A stretch of 64,000 nt of DNA, taken from NCBI RefSeq assembly GCF_027244095.1, contig NC_069659.1, forward strand, positions 358,665,250-358,729,249, read 5' to 3'. Source of the DNA: Hemicordylus capensis (lineage: Eukaryota; Chordata; Lepidosauria; Squamata; Cordylidae). A program made the translations under genes and the position numbers. The stretch's first letter is position 1; every line of letters starts with the position of its first letter. The notes beneath the pieces were generated by a model. It was not told where the DNA came from and made no database searches. It worked only from the letters and a program-made list of their open reading frames with translations. This document shows positions 1 through 11,145 of this stretch, piece by piece.

Positions 1-900
1 CTAACCGGGCCATCCCTTCTGAGGGGGTGGGTGGGAGGGGGTGTAGGGAGTGGCTGAAGGGCCCCTGTGGGGCAGGGGATGAGGCTCTGGTGTGGGGATC
101 TGGGGGAGAGGCAAAGAGGGGTCTCCAGAATCCCAGACAGCACGGAAGGCGAACTCCACTCACCTGCCTGGTCCCTGGCGGTGCCGCTGGACTGGACTGG
201 AGCTGCGTGCCGGGTGCAGAGTGAGGCCCCTTTGGCCTTATCTCTGGGCGGCCGGGAGCAGGAGAGCTGCACACTGGGTGTCACCAGGCTCTGCAGCTCT
301 GCATGGAGAGATAACCGCCCAGGGCTGGGCTGGAGAGCCTTTCGGGAGGGGCTGCCAGGAGATGTTGTAGAATCCAGGAGCACACAAGGCCCAGGCAGGG
401 GAGCGAAGCAGGACCATCAGCAGCTGGATGGACCAGATGCTGCTGTGGACAGAGAGGCAAGTGCAGACCGCATGGCCCGCTGGTGTCTTAGCCCTGCCTT
501 GTTGAGTGCCCTGCCTGTGACACTCTTACCTCGGCACTTGGGGGCCAAAGTCCAGGGCCTCCACACCCCCTGCCCCCCCCCCCCAATCCTCTTTAGATTG
601 TCCCAGGTGGTCGCAGCTGGCTGCCGGGTGGCTGAGTGGGATTATGACCTGTGATGGGTGCTCTAGAGATGGACTAATGTGGGATGGGAATGTGTTAAGC
701 TGCATCTTGGAATGTTTCTGCTCCTGCATATTTGCAAACATATACCCCATGTGTTAAAAAGACTGTGTTTCTCACGAGGTGTGTGTGGGGGGGGATGATG
801 CTTAACTTGCAGCAGGAGGGGAGCCTCCAGGGGGGCGTTTTCCAACGGCCTTTAGGTCCAGACTCCCAAATGGCCGAAGTGCTCCTCTGCCTCCACTCCC
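1..900. other. No gene seen
   Basis: GC-rich sequence with poly-C runs and no match to a known gene or repeat that I can recognise. Open frames here share no conserved motif. Confidence 0.5.
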
Positions 901-1211
901 GGGCGCTTTCCAGACTAGCCGCTCCACAGCAGCAAAATGCCTCCTTTCGGGCAAGTCTCATTCGGAATGTGAACAGCAGGGGGAGCCGTCTCGTCTCGCA
1001 GCAACTAACAACCTGGTAAAACAGCAACCTTTTAACGCTGGACATCCTTGCTCTAAATCGCAGTGATTAAATTTGAGACAAGGCCTTGGCGATGTGGACG
1101 GCACCCTGCTGTCCGCGTAGGGGCTGCGGTGTCCGACGCAGGAAGTGCGGAAGCCCCCTTCAGAGATCCCTCCTGACCCCGTTGCAGGGTCTGGTCTGGA
1201 AAGCGCCCAGG
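901..1211. mobile_element. MITE family 2 (GGGCGCTTTCC inverted ends)
   Basis: About 310 bases between GGGCGCTTTCCAGAC and GTCTGGAAAGCGCCC. Its inside (AGCAGGGGGAGCCGTCTCG, then CCTGACCCCGTTGCAGGG) matches the copies at 6684 and 16458 in the opposite orientation. No open frame worth calling. Confidence 0.7.
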
Positions 1212-2202
1212 ACTGGAAGACCAGTAACTAAAGCCCCATGCAAAAGCTGGCCTGGATCAGGGAAGGGGTTGACCAGAAATACGACAGCTGTGATGGGGGG
1301 AACTAGTTAGACTGATGTCTCTCTCACCTGTGGGGAGGGGCTGCAGGCGACAGACAGAACCCTGCCCCCCTTCCTGCCCCCCCCGCAAGTGGTGCCCTTT
1401 TGGGGTTAGTGCAGGCCACTTGCTGGGTGGGGGAAGGGGAGAGACAGAGGCTGAGCTCTTGTGGCCAGAGGCGTGAAGGCGCTTGGGTGCCACTCCGGGG
1501 GGGGGGCACAGGGATGCTGCCGCTGGCCTCTGGGAAAGGGCTGCTGCTGTCTTCTTGACACCCCCCCCACCCCACCCCAAACATGAGCTCTGGCTGCTGG
1601 GGGCATCCAAGGGTCTCACAAGGAGGCCCCTTTGGGTTGGGGGCTCCTGTCCAGGCATCGGTCTCGGGGCTGGTCATGAGCCTGCAGGGTCTGGGCCGTC
1701 TCCTTTGGGGGGGCTCCCCACGGAAGGAGGCACAACTTCCGGAGAGGAGCCCGAATCAAGTGTGGGGGGAGGCTGCACTGTGGCTTGAGGGGGGCGTCTG
1801 CCATGTGCTCTGCCCCCCGCCCCCACCCTGGGTCCATCATGTCCCACCACTGAGGCACACCCAGGCTCTGCCCCCCACACCGCAGCTGCCACCAGCCCCC
1901 CACCCCACCCCACCCCAGGCTCCACCCTGGAGACAGAGGAGAAACAGCCCATCCGCCCACTTGCAGTGGCCAGAGCAGGGTGTGGAGTGACAGTGGGCAG
2001 CGGAGGCGGGTGGGGGTCAGGTGGGGGCTGTGCAGAGGAGCTAGCCCTGCCCCCCCCCCATGTCAGTGCAGCAGCGGCGGGGGGGGGGAGCCATCTCCAA
2101 GCCGCTGAAGGGCTGCCACATCCGAGGAGGAGCCGGCTTGTTCTCTGTCGCTCCTGAGGACGGGGGGGGGGAGCAGCACCACCAGGGGGGTCCGAGGGTG
2201 TG
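1212..2202. other. No gene seen
   Basis: GC-rich with many G/C homopolymers (for example at 1499-1507, 1560-1568 and 2049-2058). Nothing recognised. Confidence 0.5.
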
Positions 2203-2285
2203 TGTGGGTGTTTTTTTTTATTGTTTCGCATGTTGATATAGGGCTCCAAAGCAGTTTACAATCGAGCAACACAAAGCGAAGCCAT
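2203..2285 (-). mobile_element. LINE 3' UTR scrap
   Basis: TTTTTTTTATTG followed by GGGCTCCAAAGCAGTTTACA, typical of L2/CR1 3' ends reading on the minus strand. Confidence 0.5.
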
Positions 2286-3414
2286 TACAACCATTTGGGT
2301 CTTCGCAGCCTGTTTGTCACCGTTGGTGAGGAAGCGCTTGATCCAGCCGGGAGCTCAGGGGGCCATGGGGGGGGCCGTCCCCGAGTCGCTCCTGGCCCTT
2401 CAGACGGAGGCAGCAGTGGGGCTGGCACAGAAGCAGGGTTGAGCTCGGCTGCAACACAAGGGGGTGTGGGGGGGGCGGGGGGCGGTCCCTGACTGCCCGG
2501 GCTGAGAGGCAGCAGACTGGCCCAGCCTCTCGCCGCCTCCTTTGCTCGCGCTTTGCAAAGGGGCTGGTCGGCATCTGGCGGGGCTGCTGTAGCAGGGAGG
2601 TTGGCCCAGGAGACCGCCAAGCACTGTCCCCTCTCACAGGGGCTCCCAGATGGCGCTGACTACGACTCCCAGCATCCCCGGCTGCAGCGGCCTTTGGCTG
2701 GGGATGCTGGGAGTTGTAGTCAACAGCGTCCGGGAGCCCCGGTGAGAGGGAAGGCTGCTTGCCAAGGGCCCTTCGCACTCCTCCCTTTCTGGCCTGACCC
2801 TGTTCAGAGGCTCTCCAGCAATAGAACAGACTCTTGACAGGGAGCCGACTTTGCACAGCTTCGCTAGATTCGTCCTCGGAACGGCCCTGCCCTCTGTGCT
2901 GCTAGGCCTGTGCGAAGCTGTGGGGCCCTCTTTGGCTTCAGCCCTCTTCGGCCCCAAACAAAGCACCGTCTGGTGGTGGCCACAGCTGGGCCAAAGTGAA
3001 GCAAACGGGACGGAACTCTTCAAAAAAAACACCCCACCATACCGCCCCCCCCCCAACTACTTAAGCTTCCGCTGCTGGCCCTCTGAATAGTTTGGCCGGA
3101 AGCCAAGTGGGGGACCCTCCAAAGCCCCCCCCCCCCCCAAGCACAGCTGAGCTTCCCTCTCAGTCGAAGTGCAGCTGCTTCACCCAGCCCGGCTGGGGAG
3201 GTCTCCGGCATCCCCGGGAGGAACTGAGGCGCCGCAGAGAGTGTGAGCTTCTCACCGCCCGGCCGGGCTTTGGTGCAGACTGGGTGGGACGCCAAGCCAG
3301 CTCTCCCGGACCCCCCACCCCCTCCGTTCCCTTGATGGCCACACGGCTTGCCCTGTGCTGGTGCAGAAATGTCCTGCTTCGGGGTCACCGGGTTTGCTGT
3401 TCCTGGAGCTGCGG
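2286..3414 (-). other. CPN2 downstream region / possible 3' UTR
   Basis: Follows the CPN2 stop. Contains the hairpin MITE at 2622. The first clear poly(A)-like signal in CPN2 sense is the TTTATT of the LINE scrap near 2216, which I do not trust. Confidence 0.35.
2622..2758. mobile_element. Hairpin MITE, hAT-like (family 1)
   Basis: Two GC-rich arms of about 60 bases pair almost completely around a loop of about 14 bases: GGCTCCCAGATGGCGCTGAC on the left is mirrored by GCGTCCGGGAGCC on the right, with CTGGGAGTTGTAGTC as core. Flanks CCGCCAAG and TTGCCAAG look like an 8-bp duplication with two changes. Same family as the copies at 48486 and 51167. Confidence 0.75.
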
Positions 3415-5052
3415 TCAAGGCAGAGGCTCCTCCTCCTCAATGCTGATTGTAACCCGGACCCGGATGGCCCCACAGCCTGAGGCCCGCAGGGACAGATCCC
3501 TGCTGAAATTCTGCCCGGGGCTGTTCAGACTTTCCCCCGCAGGGAGGCACAGGCTGAGCTGGTGGCAAATGCCCACCTCACATACCAAGTGGACGTCTCC
3601 TGCCGAGTCCTGGTAAGGGCATCGCTGAGGCAGGGCGCTGGGCTCTGGGGAGGGATCCTGAGGCTCTGCCCGGCAACGGGAAGGTCCTGGCTTGCGCGGA
3701 CAGACCAGTTGCTCCGGCTTCAGTGTGGGGAGACCCCATCCCTCCAAGTACGCTGGACTCCGGCAGGAGGCCTGGCTGTTGAGCAGCGGGTCTGTGCCCT
3801 GCAGCCACTTGGCCAGGGGTGCCAGGTGGCAGTCACAGGCCCAGGGGTTGCCTTTCAGAGCCACCTGGGCAAGGAAGGGGTTGGAGGCAAAGATGCCCTC
3901 GGGCAGGGCCGCCAGCTGGTTGTGCGCAATGGTCAGCACCTCCAAGCTGGTGAGGTTGGCCAGGAGGTCTCTGGGGAGCACCCCGAGCTGGTTGTGGCCC
4001 AGATCCAGCCACCTCAGGGCAGCCAGGCCGCGGAAGGCCCCGGCAGGCAGGGTGCTCAAACTGTTATTGGACAGCACGAGGAGCGATAAGTTGGAGAGGC
4101 CGCTGAAGAAACTCTCTGGGATGGCCTGGAGCTGGTTGTGCGCCACGGAGAGGCTGGTGAGGCCAGGAGCTCCCGCCAAGAGCCCGGCCGGCAGCTCTGT
4201 GAGCTGGTTGCTGTCCAGGTTCAAGGAGGCCAGGCTGGGCAGGGCGGAGAAGGCCCAGGGCCCCAGGCGGGTGAAGGCGTTGTGCTGCAGGTGGAGCCGC
4301 CTCAGGTGGGATTGCCGGGAGAAGACTCCCAGGGGCAGCTCCGCCAGGGCGTTCCCATCAAGGCGGAGCTCCTGGAGCTTTGTCAGCGGGTAGAAGGTGC
4401 CAGGCAGGAGGGAGGTCAGGCTGTTGTCGCTCAGCCTCAGCAGCTGCAGGCCTCCCAACGGCTCAAAGAGGGGCTCTGGCAGCCCAGGGAGCTCGTTCTG
4501 AGACAAATCGAGGGTCTCCAAGCGCTTCAGGGGCTGGAAGATGTGGGGGGGCAGCGACACGATCCTGTTCCCTTGGAGGTGGAGGCCTTGCAGGCTGGGG
4601 GTGTGGTTGAAGAGCCCCGGCTCCAGGGTCTTGATGGGGCTGAACTTGACAGAGAGCTGCCTCAGGTTGCCCAAGCCCAGGAAGTGGTAGCCCGCCAGAG
4701 CCTCCAGCCTGCTTGCCGAGATCTCCAGTTCTTGGAGGTTCGGCAGCCCTGCAAAGGCACCCTCCCCCAGAGACTGGATGGGGTTGCCCAGGAAAGCCAG
4801 CCTGAGGAGGGCCTGGCAGTGGCTGAGCGCCCGGCTCGGAAGGGAATCCAGAGAGGTCTCCACAAAGAACAGCTGGGTGGCGTTGGGAGGGATGCCTTCG
4901 GGGACGTCCATGAGGAAGTCCTCGGAGCAGAAGACGGTGGTGTTCCCAAAGCACTGGCAAGGGGCTGGGCAGGCCCTGGCCACGCTCCCCAGCGGGCCCG
5001 TCAGCAAGAGGCAAAGCAGCCAAAGGTGATGCCCGCTGGCTGTCCATCTGCC
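3415..5052 (-). CDS. CPN2: Carboxypeptidase N subunit 2 (CPN2), main coding exon; start unresolved
   Basis: Secreted leucine-rich-repeat glycoprotein. In the known family it is the regulatory subunit that holds and stabilises the catalytic CPN1 chain in plasma. The frame is open from a probable splice acceptor (AG at 5053-5054) to the TGA at 3415-3417, about 545 residues. It shows a hydrophobic leader (HHLWLLCLLLTG), an N-terminal LRR cap (CPAPCQC), the CPN2-like FVETSLDSLPSRAL segment, roughly a dozen 24-residue LRRs, a C-terminal cap (NPWACDCHLAPLAKWLQ) and a tail ending VRVTISIEEEEPLP, like human CPN2 (ending LTVSIEARAAGP as I recall it). There is no in-frame ATG between the acceptor and the mature protein. 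The only nearby ATG (5047-5045) is out of frame. Either an upstream exon supplies the start or there is a one-base discrepancy in the leader. LRRC15 lies upstream in the same orientation, as in mammals. Confidence 0.93.
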   Translation of the reverse strand, partial: GRWTASGHHLWLLCLLLTGPLGSVARACPAPCQCFGNTTVFCSEDFLMDVPEGIPPNATQLFFVETSLDSLPSRALSHCQALLRLAFLGNPIQSLGEGAFAGLPNLQELEISASRLEALAGYHFLGLGNLRQLSVKFSPIKTLEPGLFNHTPSLQGLHLQGNRIVSLPPHIFQPLKRLETLDLSQNELPGLPEPLFEPLGGLQLLRLSDNSLTSLLPGTFYPLTKLQELRLDGNALAELPLGVFSRQSHLRRLHLQHNAFTRLGPWAFSALPSLASLNLDSNQLTELPAGLLAGAPGLTSLSVAHNQLQAIPESFFSGLSNLSLLVLSNNSLSTLPAGAFRGLAALRWLDLGHNQLGVLPRDLLANLTSLEVLTIAHNQLAALPEGIFASNPFLAQVALKGNPWACDCHLAPLAKWLQGTDPLLNSQASCRSPAYLEGWGLPTLKPEQLVCPRKPGPSRCRAEPQDPSPEPSALPQRCPYQDSAGDVHLVCEVGICHQLSLCLPAGESLNSPGQNFSRDLSLRASGCGAIRVRVTISIEEEEPLP

Positions 5053-5117
5053 CTGGGGGGGAAGCAGAGAGGGGGGTGGTCAACCGTGGGCCCAGGAGTG
5101 GGAGGAAGTACAAACAG

Positions 5118-6416
5118 TCGGGGTGTGCATGGGCCGGGTTTTGTGGCTCGGACCGAATTCAGACTGAACTGCTGGTTCGCAAACCGGTTCAGTCACACCA
5201 ACCAGCTGCTGCAGCCCATTTGATGGAACCGGCTCAAACTGCTTCGGCCCAGTTCAATGCTCTGAGGCATTATGCTTGTAAAGCGGAATCTGGTGAGGAT
5301 TCCCATTAACAAGCAAAGGGAAATCCTGCCTTTAAAAGGCTTCTAAGGGTGGCCAGGGGGGCGAAGAGAGGACACCTTTAAAAGTAAGAACATAAGGACA
5401 GCCCTGCTGGATCAGGCCCACCCATCTAGTCCAGCATCCTGATCCACACAGTGGCCCACCAGATGCCTCTGGGGAGCCCAAAGGCAGGAGTTGAAAGGGG
5501 CAGGCCCTCTCTCCTGCTGTGGCTCCCCTGCCACTGGGATTGAGAGGCATCGTGCCTCTGAGGATGGAGGTGGTTTATAGCCACCAGCCTAGTAGCCATT
5601 GATAGACCTGTCCACCATGAATCTGTCTAAGCCCCTTTTAAAGCCATCCAAACTGGTGGCCATCACCACATCCTGTGGCAAAGAATTCCATAGATTAATT
5701 ATGTGCTGTGTGGAAAAGCTCTTCCTCTTGTTGGTCCTAAATTTCCCGGCCTTCAGTTTCATGAGGTGACCTCTGGTTCTAGTGTGGTGAGGCAGGGAGA
5801 AAAATTTCTCGCTGTCCACCCTCTCTACTCCATGCCTAATTTTATTCACTTCAATCATGTCTCCCCTTAGTCGCCTCTTTTCCAAACTAAAAAGCCCTTT
5901 GATACTGTAGCCTTGCCTCCTAAGGAAGGTGCTCCAGGCCCCTGATAATCTCTTCTGCATCTTCTCCAGTTCCACAATATCCTTCTTAAGACACGGTGAC
6001 CATAAATTAAGTAGGTGCTTACCAATCCTCCGGTGGTGCCAATGTTGGGAGCGGCCTGGTTCTGGCTTCCACAGATGCGTGGAGGCTATTTGCATGTGCA
6101 TTTGCATGTGCAAATTTGCATGGTCACACAAGGGGCCTCTGTGCATGCATGGAGGCTGGAACTCTGCTGCTGCCGCTGCTGGAGGATCAGTAAGCACCTA
6201 TTTTTAAAGGTGAGCTCTGCCTCCTCCCCAGCCGGCCTTAGAAGACTTTTAAAGGCAGGATTTCCCTTGCTTGTAAAGAAGAACCCCCACTGGATTCCCC
6301 TTTACAAGCATAGCCCCTCAGATCATCAAACCGGGTCAAATCGGTTCACAACAGACTGGGCTCGGTCCGGTTCAGTCCCCTGGAGGCATTTGAGAAGCGG
6401 TTCGTGCACACTCCTA
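5118..6416. mobile_element. Non-autonomous hAT-like element (family 3), split by CR1
   Basis: Long inverted arms (5118-5350 and about 6190-6416) full of GGTTC/GAACC motifs. The left arm starts TCGGGGTGTGCATG and the right arm ends GTGCACACTCCTA. Flanks ACAAACAG (5110-5117) and ATAAACAG (6417-6424) form an 8-bp duplication with one change. A CR1 fragment sits in the middle. A second inverted pair (AGGTGCTTAC / GTAAGCACCT) bounds 6013-6197. No transposase frame. Confidence 0.8.
5386..6005 (-). mobile_element. CR1 LINE 3' fragment
   Basis: Minus strand encodes the CR1 ORF2 C-terminal remnant (LFSLEKRRLRGDMIEVNKIR, then NLWNSLPQDVVMATSLDGFK) and ends with the GATCCAGCAGGGCTG 3' UTR. Decayed. Confidence 0.85.
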
Positions 6417-6683
6417 ATAAACAGGCAAGAGACAGGCTGTCAGCCTGCTATATACACGATTTTTAAAAGTCCTTTAAAAATGGCATTATTTGAGCCTGAT
6501 TCAATGGAAGATTCCTACTTTTTGCATTCATGTGTGTATGTCGGTCTAAGAGGCTTTCAGCCTTTGCAGACAAGAAGGCTTTTTTGTAACATAAATGTGG
6601 AGTGGTCAACTCCAGTGTTATACCAAGTCCTTTCAGAGCCACACGAAGGAAGATGCCGCTGAAGTCCAGCCCGGGCAAGGTTG

Positions 6684-6992
6684 CCAGGGCGCTTTCCAGA
6701 GTGGACCCTGCAACGGGGTCACGTCATCTCTCTGGAGTGTGCTTCCACACTCCCTGTGTTGTGACACCGCAGTCCCTACACAGACAGCAGGGTGCCGTTC
6801 AGATTTCCAATGCCTTGTTCCAGATTTAATCACTGCGATATAGAGCTGCTGTCCTATATCCAGCAGGAAGGGTTGCTCGTTTTCGTGAGACTGCTCCCCC
6901 TGCTGGGTGCTTTGCTGTTTACATGTTGAATGTGATTTGCCTGAAAGGCAGCGTTTTGCTGCTGTTGAGTGGCTACGCTGAAAAGCGCCCAG
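6684..6992. mobile_element. MITE family 2
   Basis: CCAGGGCGCTTTCCAGAG on the left and GAAAAGCGCCCAGG on the right. The inside has CCCTGCAACGGGGTCACGTC and GAGACTGCTCCCCCTGCTGG, shared with the other copies. Confidence 0.7.
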
Positions 6993-7324
6993 GCGATTGT
7001 GAGCAAGGTTCCCAAAGCATTCCTTCTGCAGGGATGGCACATTTGCCGAGCACTCACAGGGACTAGCTCCTTGCATTTGTTGTAGGGATTTCTAAGTGGC
7101 TTTCCCAGTGCTCAAAGCAATGGGGGAAAATATCAAAAATAAGGACATGATAGGAGACCAGCTGGAGCAGACTAAGAGGCCCATCCCATCCAGCCTCCTG
7201 TTTCCCACAGTGGCCACCCAGGCAGCCCCCTAACAGGGCAGGAAGACTGGAGCCCTCCCCCGAAGTGGACCCCCCCGCATCTGACCCCCCCAGGCAGGCT
7301 GCCGCTGCACATGCAGCCCATCAC

Positions 7325-7367
7325 AGCCCACTCTCTCCCCCTCCCCCTCCCCCTCCCCCTCCTCCCC
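7325..7367 (+). repeat. (CCCCCT)n low-complexity tract
   Basis: Repeated CCCCCT units ending in CTCCTCCCCC. Confidence 0.85.
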
Positions 7368-7404
7368 CATGAATCCCTCTGACCCCCGCTTTAAAGCCAC
7401 TAAG

Positions 7405-7710
7405 CTGGGCGCTTTCCAGATGACGGGCTGCTCAGCAGTGAAATGCTTTGGCTTGGCAGGATCGCTTTGGAAACGTAAACCGCTTGCGCAACTATTCTGC
7501 AATGGGAAAATACAGCTCTTTATTTGTGAGGCACATGCAACATTGTACGACGAAAACGCAAGGATAAAATCCGAAAGAAGGCATTGGAAATGTGAACGGG
7601 ACCTTGCTGACAGTGCAGGGACCGCGATGTCAGAACACAGGCAGGACGGAAGCCCACTTAACGGACACACAGTGGCACTATTGTAGTGTGTAATTGGGAA
7701 AGTGCCCTGG
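7405..7710. mobile_element. MITE family 2, diverged copy
   Basis: CTGGGCGCTTTCCAGATG on the left and GGGAAAGTGCCCTGG on the right. The inside is only partly alignable (AATGCTTTGGCTTGGCAGG). It lies about 400 bases from the copy at 6684. Confidence 0.55.
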
Positions 7711-7741
7711 TGGCCATTACCATACCTTGTGTCAGAGAGTT

Positions 7742-7985
7742 CCATACATTAACTCTTGCCAGCGTGGTGTAGTCCTTAGAGTGTTGGGACTAGGACCGGG
7801 GAGACCCGAGTTCAAATCCCCATTCAGCCATGATACTAGCTGGGTGACTCTGGGCCAGTCCCTTCTCTCTCAGCCTAACCTACTTCACAGGGTTGTTGTG
7901 AGGAGAAACTTAAGTATGTAGTACACCGCTCTGGGCTCCTTGGAGGAAGAGCGGGAGATGAAATGTGGATAATAATAAAAGATAA
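7742..7985 (+). mobile_element. tRNA-derived squamate SINE
   Basis: The head GCCAGCGTGGTGTAGTCCTT has an A-box-like start, and GAGTTCAAATCCCCATTC is a B-box. The body is followed by GTACACCGCTCTGGGCTCC and an (ATA)n-type tail. Looks near full length. Confidence 0.85.
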
Positions 7986-8524
7986 TATTGCTGTGCCATG
8001 TCAGGAAAGGACTTTCTTCTTTCTTTGGTCTACCGCTGAATCTCCTGCTTGCTGATGGGTGACCTTGAATTCTGTCATTTTATATGCTAATATATTTGTA
8101 TTTATATACAGTGTTTGAGCTACAAGGGACTTTGAGCAGTGTATCTATATTTAAAAGTCATAAAACATAATAATATTATAAGACCATGACAGTAGTTGGC
8201 TGCTGAGAAACTGGGGGGGGGGGATTGGATGTCCACACCCCTCCCTCCTTTGGGGCTGTGATCCTGCGCTGGTGGATCACTTGCCTGAGCATCGCCCCTT
8301 CCCCCGCCCCTGCCCTTCCCTCCAACACGCCCCAATGCTGGGCCAAGGCGGCCTATCCTGTGCCTGCGTGCGAGGAAAGGTCCCTCCCTAAAGCACAGTG
8401 AGGAGGTTGTCCCCTCCCCGCCCGGCCTGCCCCAAGAGAGGTGGGGGCGGCAGGAGGCCTGTTCCATGATGGGGGCCGAAGACGTGGCCCTGGCCACTGG
8501 CTCAGCTGCTCCAAGGCGGCAGGC

Positions 8525-8590
8525 AGGGAAGGGGAGATGCAGCCACCAGGGATTGAACCTGGGACCTGCTGCATGCCGGGCAGGCCCCCA
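8525..8590 (-). mobile_element. Short SINE body fragment
   Basis: Contains GGGATTGAACCTGGGACCTG followed by CTGCATGCCGGGCAGG, the same B-box-like piece as at 20879. Confidence 0.4.
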
Positions 8591-8694
8591 CCCCCCAAGG
8601 GGGCCCCCCCGGGGTCTGCCATCCAAAGCCTGACCACAGCTAGGCTTGCTCAGCTTCAGCAAGCTCAGGACGGCTGCATTGGGCGCCCTTAGAC

Positions 8695-8799
8695 CAGGGT
8701 CAGGGCACTGGACTACAACTCCCATCATCCCCAGCTACAATGGGGCTGATGGGAGTGGGAGTCCAGCAGCTTCTGGAGGCCCCCACTTGGGAGCCCCTG
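8695..8799. mobile_element. Hairpin MITE, hAT-like (family 1 relative)
   Basis: Starts CAGGGTCAGG, ends GAGCCCCTG, and contains the shared GGACTACAACTCCCATC core and a weaker mirrored arm. Flanked by CCTTAGAC and CCTTCGAC, an 8-bp target duplication with one change. Confidence 0.75.
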
Positions 8800-10984
8800 C
8801 CTTCGACCCCGCTGTGGAAAGCGCTCCAGGTTTTACTGTGGGTAGTAAGACAAATATAAGGAAACAAGACCGCCGCCCCCATCCCAAGGGAGCTGCGGTC
8901 TAAGAGGAAATACAAGGCCGGCGCCATCGGCAGGTTGTGCTGGGCTGGAGCGGGACCTTTGCTCCCCTGCCCTCTGCTCAGCAGAAACAGGCTGCCGTGG
9001 CTGCTGCGGCCATTGCCGTTCCAGTCCCCATCCCCTCACAGGCTCCAGCGTTTCCAGGGGGGCCAGAGCAGCAGACCAACCTGGAGCAGCCCGCCCCTGG
9101 CCCCCACCTTTTCTGCCCCCCCCCCACACACATGCAGCTGGGCGGCACCTGGGACTGGCCAGCTGGGACAGAGGCTCAGAGCCCCCCGAGGGCCGCCTGG
9201 GGCCCAACGCCAAGAAGCAGCCCCTCGAGCCGCTGCGGCCAGTGAAAGCCCTGCCGAGCCCTTCCTGGCGGGTGGGGGCTTCCCTCCGCAGCCCTCTCCC
9301 TTGGCCTCTCTGGCAGGCCCCCCTGCCCTGGCGGGCACCCATCAGGGCCCTGGCCCTCTAGGGAGGTGGGAGAGGGGCCTCTCCCCCAGGGGCCCTTGGC
9401 TGAGGGTCCCCACAAGCCTGGCACCCGCACTGCAGAGAGGCAGCAGGGAAGAAGACCCCCCTGGCCGGAAACAGCCACCCGGAGCCGCTGGGGCTCGGTC
9501 TCCTCCGGGCACTTACTGTCTGCGAGGCTGAGCAGCAGCCGGCCGGGGCCATGGCAGCCTCCCTCTGTCGGGCAGAGCGTCCCCTCTGCCACCCCGAGTG
9601 GAGTCACCACCTCCCCGGGACGTGGGTGTCCTTCAGAGGGGCAAGGACCGGCCGGCCACTCCAGCCCAGCTGGTCATGACCTGCCGGTGGTTCCTGCTTC
9701 TCTGAAGCACGCCCACGTCCCGGAGAGTCTGCCAGGCCAGGACGGCAGCCTGGGAAGGGGTGGGCCACGCACCGGCCTCCAGCCTTGACCCCAGCAGCAG
9801 CAAGCCACGTCAGGGGACCGCCCCACCCCCCACCCCATGGCTGCCGCCTGCAGCAGGTCACCTGAGGGAAGGAGGCGGCCGCTCTGCAGGGAAGTCCCTC
9901 CACGGGGGCCCCTTCTGGGCACAACCCCCCCCGCCAGACCCACCTAGTGTTCAGTGACCTTCGAGGGGCAGATGGGGGCAGCAGCAACAGCCCCTCTTTC
10001 GAGCAGACTCGGGCAAGTGGCCAGGCTGAGCCTTGGCAAGCCCTCCTCCTCCTCCTCCTCCTCCTCCTCCTTCCACATGTAAAACTGCTCCTCTGCTCGG
10101 AGCAAGCCGCTCAGCCGCAGCCCTTGGTTTGCAGTGACCCCCCGCCCCGGCCCAACCCCGATGGTCTGATGAGAGCCCCCCCCCCACCTTCAGGGCGCCT
10201 TCTGCTCTTGGCTTCCCTGTCCCTTCCACGTGTGGTCTGTGGGCAGTTGCAGTACGTGGTGGTGGTGGGCTCATCTCTCACCTGTGCTCCGCTTGGGCTC
10301 TGGGCCTGGCCGCTCTTGGGCCTCATGTTCTGTGAGCCACTGTGGGGCCTAAGACCTTGGCAGCAGCCCCCCTTCTGGGTCAGGCGACCGGCCGTCCACC
10401 CAGCATCCTCTTTCCTACAGCCTCTTTCCTACATGCTTCCCAGGCTCTCCCCTGCTCCGCCTCCCACCAAAGCCCTGGCCAAAAAATAATTTTTTGTGTG
10501 CCTTTGGTGGCCCCCACAGCAGGGAAGCTGCCCCAGGCTCCTCCAGCCCCCTTTCCTGAGTTCCCGGCACTTTCCCCAGCTGCACAAGATCCTTTTTCCA
10601 GATGGGCTGGCCAGGACTGAGCCCAGGACTCCACTAGCTAAGTGTGGATGGCTGTCAGGGCAGGTGGACGGCAGTGGCAGCGGCTTCCTTCCTTTCCTCG
10701 TCCTTCCTCTCCTGGAATTCACCTCCTCTGAGCACAGACGGAGTGGATGTGGTGATGGAAGCTGTGCCCAGCAGCCCCACCTTCCCCTCCCGGAATGGCG
10801 GGAGGTTGCCTGGTGCAAAGGGAGGGGTCCCTGGAGAGCACCCAGCACTCCTGCGCCTCCCTCGCCCGACCCTCGCCATGCCCGTCTGTGCCTCCACCCC
10901 ACCCTTCATTCCTGGCTCAGCTGCACCCGCCTTGGCTACTGGGGCTCACTGTCTTGGGGGGCTTCTGGCATTGATGCACGCCCC

Positions 10985-11145
10985 CCCCCCAGGGCTCCAT
11001 GCTGTCACCAATGTTTTTGAACATCAAGGTGAAATCAGTATGCTGATGAGGGCATCAGGGGATTTGATGCTGTGTGGTCAATATGCTGAGGAAACCACAT
11101 CTATTTCTCCTTGCCATCAATATCAGGAAATGGTGTCGGCCCCTT
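10985..11145 (+). mobile_element. L2-like LINE reverse-transcriptase scrap
   Basis: Plus-strand remnants of the QYADDTQLY region (TCAATATGCTGAGGAAACC) and of the following segment. Short and decayed. Confidence 0.5.

Larger units (their letters stand above)
8000..10980. other. Intergenic, CPN2 to LRRC15, no gene seen
   Basis: Apart from a small SINE piece and the 8695 MITE, GC-rich unique sequence with a (CTC)n run at 10043-10070. A CPN2 upstream exon could be here or further right, but no first exon could be identified. Confidence 0.5.
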
